Shown: in pieces, positions 61,660 through 64,000 of the stretch
Layout of the letters: each line of letters begins with the position of its first letter
Position numbering within the stretch: the first letter of the stretch is position 1
NCBI GenBank assembly: GCA_016718525.1
Contig: JADKDD010000002.1
Coordinates: 682,001 to 746,000 of the forward strand
Direction of reading: 5' to 3'
Length of the DNA stretch: 64,000 nucleotides
Source of the DNA: Rhodocyclaceae bacterium
GTDB lineage: Bacteria > Pseudomonadota > Gammaproteobacteria > Burkholderiales > Rhodocyclaceae
The notes under the pieces: model-generated
The model's input: only the letters and a program-made list of their open reading frames with translations
Databases searched by the model: none
What the model was told of the DNA's origin: nothing
Position numbers and translations under genes: made by a program

Positions 61660-62831
61660 GGCTGTGGAACCGTTACGTTTTTCGACGCGGTGCCGAAGTT
61701 CAGGACATGTGGGACCAGATGTTCAAGCAAAGGCAGCTTGCTGGCAAGGGCATGCGGTTGCTGTATATCGGCGGCCGTGGGTTTGATTCAAGAGCACAAG
61801 TTGTAATGGACCGATTCATTGGCAGCCTCACTACATCGGGATGCGCTGTAGAGACCGCCGAGCTTCTGCTTGTCGGATTCAGTGGCTATCAGATGAGCGA
61901 AGAACTCAAGAATGAGACAGCAGCAAACGCGCAGGCATTAGAGAAGAAGTTTGCGGCAATCGGAAATGCTCGAACCGTGATGTTCGGACCTAGTGCGGAG
62001 GGTGAAGATGATCTCAGCACCAGCACTGCTTTACGGATGGGGACCGACGCGGTGCTGAAAGCAGTTACCGATCAGACTGACATTGTGCTTGATGTCAGCT
62101 CAATGCCCCGCATAGCCTATTTGTCTGTGATGCTCGCACTTTTGCACCGTTTGGTTCCAGATCGCCAAACAGCAGCTCCTCTAGCTGCATCGGGGATTAA
62201 CCTGCAGATTCTGGTTGGTGAAGATGCCGACCTCGATAGCAAAATTCAGTCCGAAGATCCTAGCAATGAACTGGTATTGATACCCGGATTTGCGAGCGCG
62301 TTGCAGACCGAAAGTACAAGTGACTGGCCACTTGTTTGGTTTCCAATTCTTGGCGAGAACCGAGTGTCGCAGTTGCAAAAAGTATTGGACGATCAGATTC
62401 CAGACTTGGCTGAAATTTGCCCTGTACTGCCCCATCCCTCGCGGAACCCTCGTCGAGGGGATCAACTACTAATTGAATATAAAGTGCCATTGTTTGACGC
62501 TCGTGAGACGCCACTCGCTAACGTCCTCTATGCCCACGAAAGCAACCCCTTCGAGGCCTATCGGCAGTTGCTCGGGGCGATGAAGCGCTACAAGCGAAGC
62601 CTCAGTATGATCGGAGGATGTCGCTTGGTAGTTACGCCGCTCGCTAGCAAGCTAATTACCTTGGGCGCTGCACTTGCGTGCTATGAAATGAAACTTGATA
62701 TTGTCAATCGTGACTATGGCGTCGCAATTCCTTATGCGGAGCCAAAGCGTTATGTCGTTTCGCTGTCATCATTGCGTGCGTCTAATCCGGATGTCTCGGC
62801 TATTGTTCTTACTGGCGAATCCTATGCTTGA
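61656..62831 (+). CDS. Unrecognised fifth gene of the NADAR cassette
   Basis: A 391-residue protein not recognised. It opens MRLWNRYVFRRGAEVQDMWDQMF, then LLYIGGRGFDSRAQVVMDRF (a glycine-rich turn after a beta strand), and IVLDVSSMPRIAYLSVMLALLHRL near residue 145, which could be a second Rossmann-like unit. The C-terminal third has MIGGCRLVVTPLASKLITLGAALACYEMKLDIV. A nucleotide-sensing or nucleotide-handling role would fit but is inference. The ATG overlaps the ATPase stop (ATGA), which ties it to the cassette and fixes the start. Confidence 0.72.
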   Translation: MRLWNRYVFRRGAEVQDMWDQMFKQRQLAGKGMRLLYIGGRGFDSRAQVVMDRFIGSLTTSGCAVETAELLLVGFSGYQMSEELKNETAANAQALEKKFAAIGNARTVMFGPSAEGEDDLSTSTALRMGTDAVLKAVTDQTDIVLDVSSMPRIAYLSVMLALLHRLVPDRQTAAPLAASGINLQILVGEDADLDSKIQSEDPSNELVLIPGFASALQTESTSDWPLVWFPILGENRVSQLQKVLDDQIPDLAEICPVLPHPSRNPRRGDQLLIEYKVPLFDARETPLANVLYAHESNPFEAYRQLLGAMKRYKRSLSMIGGCRLVVTPLASKLITLGAALACYEMKLDIVNRDYGVAIPYAEPKRYVVSLSSLRASNPDVSAIVLTGESYA

Positions 62832-63217
62832 TTTTTGAACGGGGTCGGCGGTTCGATGTCCGTTATCACGATAGATTTATGCCAAGGAACTGACATTAGT
62901 GACTGGCAGGCTGTAACTCTGCAAGTCAGCCAACTCTCATGACCTTCCAAACTGCAACTTAAGCATACTGTGGATTACTAAGCGTTACAGCTCTCAGGTT
63001 TGGGTCGACACGCTCGTCAGCTATGAAAGCTGAACTGTTGTTGGTAAGTCTCGCAACCTGCGCATCTGATGTCAGTCTGAAGCAGTGATCACAAAGTCCC
63101 CGCTAACCTTTTGCATTGACGTGATTTTCGCCAGTTGGTGCTGGTAACACGCCGTCATTTACGCTTTCAGTCGCGCTAGGATTGCACTAACTTTCAACAA
63201 TCCCCCGCGAGGCCAAT
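62832..63217. other. 386-base gap after the second island
   Basis: No gene is supported. It holds copy 9 of the 23-bp repeat near its right end and marks the return from the A+T-richer island to GC-rich core sequence. No clear terminator was found after the cassette. Confidence 0.6.
63133..63155 (+). repeat. 23-bp dispersed repeat, copy 9 (right of the second island)
   Basis: AGTTGGTGCTGGTA followed by ACACGCCGT, with two mismatches to the consensus that break its GGCG/CGCC stem. It faces copy 8 at 54835. Confidence 0.75.
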
Positions 63218-63700
63218 ATGCCAAACCAACAACCCCCCGTCGCCATCCTCGCCGCCGAAGTTCCCGCCCGCACCAAGCCCTCGGTCTATCCCGAGCCATT
63301 TGCCTCGCGCATGGCGGGCCGCGAAAAGCGCGTGCTGGGCGATCTGTTTGGCCTCGCCAACTTTGGCGTGAATCTCACGCGCCTCGCGCCCGATGCGTCG
63401 TCGGCGCTACGCCATGCGCATGCGAAGCAGGACGAATTCATCTACATCCTTGAGGGCCGGCCAACGCTGCACACCGACGAAGGCCGCCGCACGCTGGCGC
63501 CGGGCATGTGCGCCGGCTTTAAGGCCGGGACGGGCAACGGCCACCGCCTGATCAACGAGACCAGCGAGGTGGTGGTGTATCTTGAGGTGGGCGACCGATC
63601 AAAGGGCGACACGGTGATTTATCCGGACGACGATCTGAAGGCGACGCTGGTGGATGGGCAGTGGCGGTTTTGTCATAAGGATGACACGCCGTATGGGTAA
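63218..63700 (+). CDS. Cupin-domain protein
   Basis: A 160-residue protein with one cupin barrel: ALRHAHAKQDEFIYILEGRPTLHTDEG (metal His-x-His and Glu) and the second motif GNGHRLINETSEVVVYLEVG. The C-terminal YPDDDLKATLVDGQWRFCHKDDTPY is typical of a sugar- or mannose-isomerase-unrelated small cupin group. Substrate unknown. GAGG lies just before the ATG. Confidence 0.85.
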   Translation: MPNQQPPVAILAAEVPARTKPSVYPEPFASRMAGREKRVLGDLFGLANFGVNLTRLAPDASSALRHAHAKQDEFIYILEGRPTLHTDEGRRTLAPGMCAGFKAGTGNGHRLINETSEVVVYLEVGDRSKGDTVIYPDDDLKATLVDGQWRFCHKDDTPYG

Positions 63701-63779
63701 AACAGCGGCGGGCCAGGGCGCGGCGTAAGGAAAGCCTGCTGCCGGACGACCAATCAGGCAGACAGGCAAGGAGACCGGC

Positions 63780-64000
63780 ATGGGCATGAAGGCAGAAGTG
63801 AAGGTGCAAGCGCAGGCGCCCGGCGCGGCCTTGCCGGAGAGCCAGGCGGAGCGGTTTTTGGCGATACGCCGGATGACGCGCTCGCTCGCCGCGCCGCTAT
63901 CGGCCGAGGATTGCGCGATTCAATCGATGCCGGATGCCAGCCCGGTGAAGTGGCATCTGGCGCACACCACGTGGTTTTTTGAGACCTTTGTGCTGGCGGC
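63780..64000 (+). CDS. egtB: Ergothioneine biosynthesis protein EgtB (5' part)
   Basis: The frame from the ATG at 63780, after AAGGAG, runs off the window. Residues 25-73 are the DinB-like N-terminal domain of EgtB: FLAIRRMTRSLAAPLSAED, QSMPDASPVKWHLAHTTWFFETFVL. The histidines in WHLAHT belong to the iron site. EgtB joins cysteine or gamma-glutamylcysteine to hercynine. About 73 of roughly 430 residues are visible. Confidence 0.9.
   Translation, partial: MGMKAEVKVQAQAPGAALPESQAERFLAIRRMTRSLAAPLSAEDCAIQSMPDASPVKWHLAHTTWFFETFVLA

Overview
The window looks like a moderately GC-rich betaproteobacterial chromosome segment, probably Burkholderiales-like. The grounds are indirect: RapZ at one edge, a Lys/Ala-tailed HU, MgtE, a BPTD_3080-type restriction enzyme, and a 20-bp palindrome matching the dRS3 consensus known from Neisseria. 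I cannot name a genus. No rRNA, tRNA, CRISPR array, integrase or transposase was seen.

Layout. 1-3.8 kb: the 5' end of rapZ and small single-domain genes (two ABM monooxygenases, VOC, DUF1272, DHCW-type cupin, YjbR, GNAT, a small membrane protein), all on the minus strand. 3.9-19 kb: a large putrescine-use locus on the minus strand: gabT, puuC, gabD, a porin, the uptake ABC transporter potFGHI (potI frameshifted), spuC, puuA, puuD and alanine dehydrogenase, with a divergent MocR-type regulator. 20.8-23.5 kb: LLM oxidoreductase, MFS transporter, a bidirectional terminator and HU. 23.8-28 kb: omega-amino-acid:pyruvate transaminase, mmsA and a type III glutamine-synthetase-like ligase. 28-39.4 kb: a defence island on the minus strand: a BPTD_3080-type helicase-nuclease, then Fic, a beta-class type III DNA methyltransferase, an AAA-DUF4435 fusion resembling merged PARIS, and a UvrD-like helicase with a RelE-like N-terminus. 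39.5-55.4 kb: housekeeping and metabolism: puuB overlapping speB, yacG, the AmmeMemoRadiSam pair, mgtE, a large unknown membrane protein, ArsR-SRPBCC-YciI, thioesterase, serine hydrolase, a BASS-family transporter, a parvulin, a GltP/DctA symporter and YbaK. 55.9-62.8 kb: a second island of five tightly packed plus-strand genes: NADAR, SIS-HAD, phosphoribosyltransferase-like, ORC/CDC6-like ATPase and an unrecognised protein. 63.2-64 kb: a cupin and the 5' end of egtB.

How it works together. Putrescine is imported by PotFGHI or made from agmatine by SpeB. It is then broken down either by the glutamylated route (PuuA, PuuB, PuuC, PuuD) or by transamination (SpuC), and both converge on GABA, then GabT and GabD give succinate. 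Alanine dehydrogenase can recycle the alanine made by pyruvate-dependent transaminases.

The most interesting material is the two islands and a 23-bp dispersed repeat. The repeat has nine copies here, including three inside reading frames, one near the edge of the first island and one on each side of the second. Three genes carry lesions: potI, the SIS-HAD gene and the ORC-like ATPase. These are either real decay or sequence errors.
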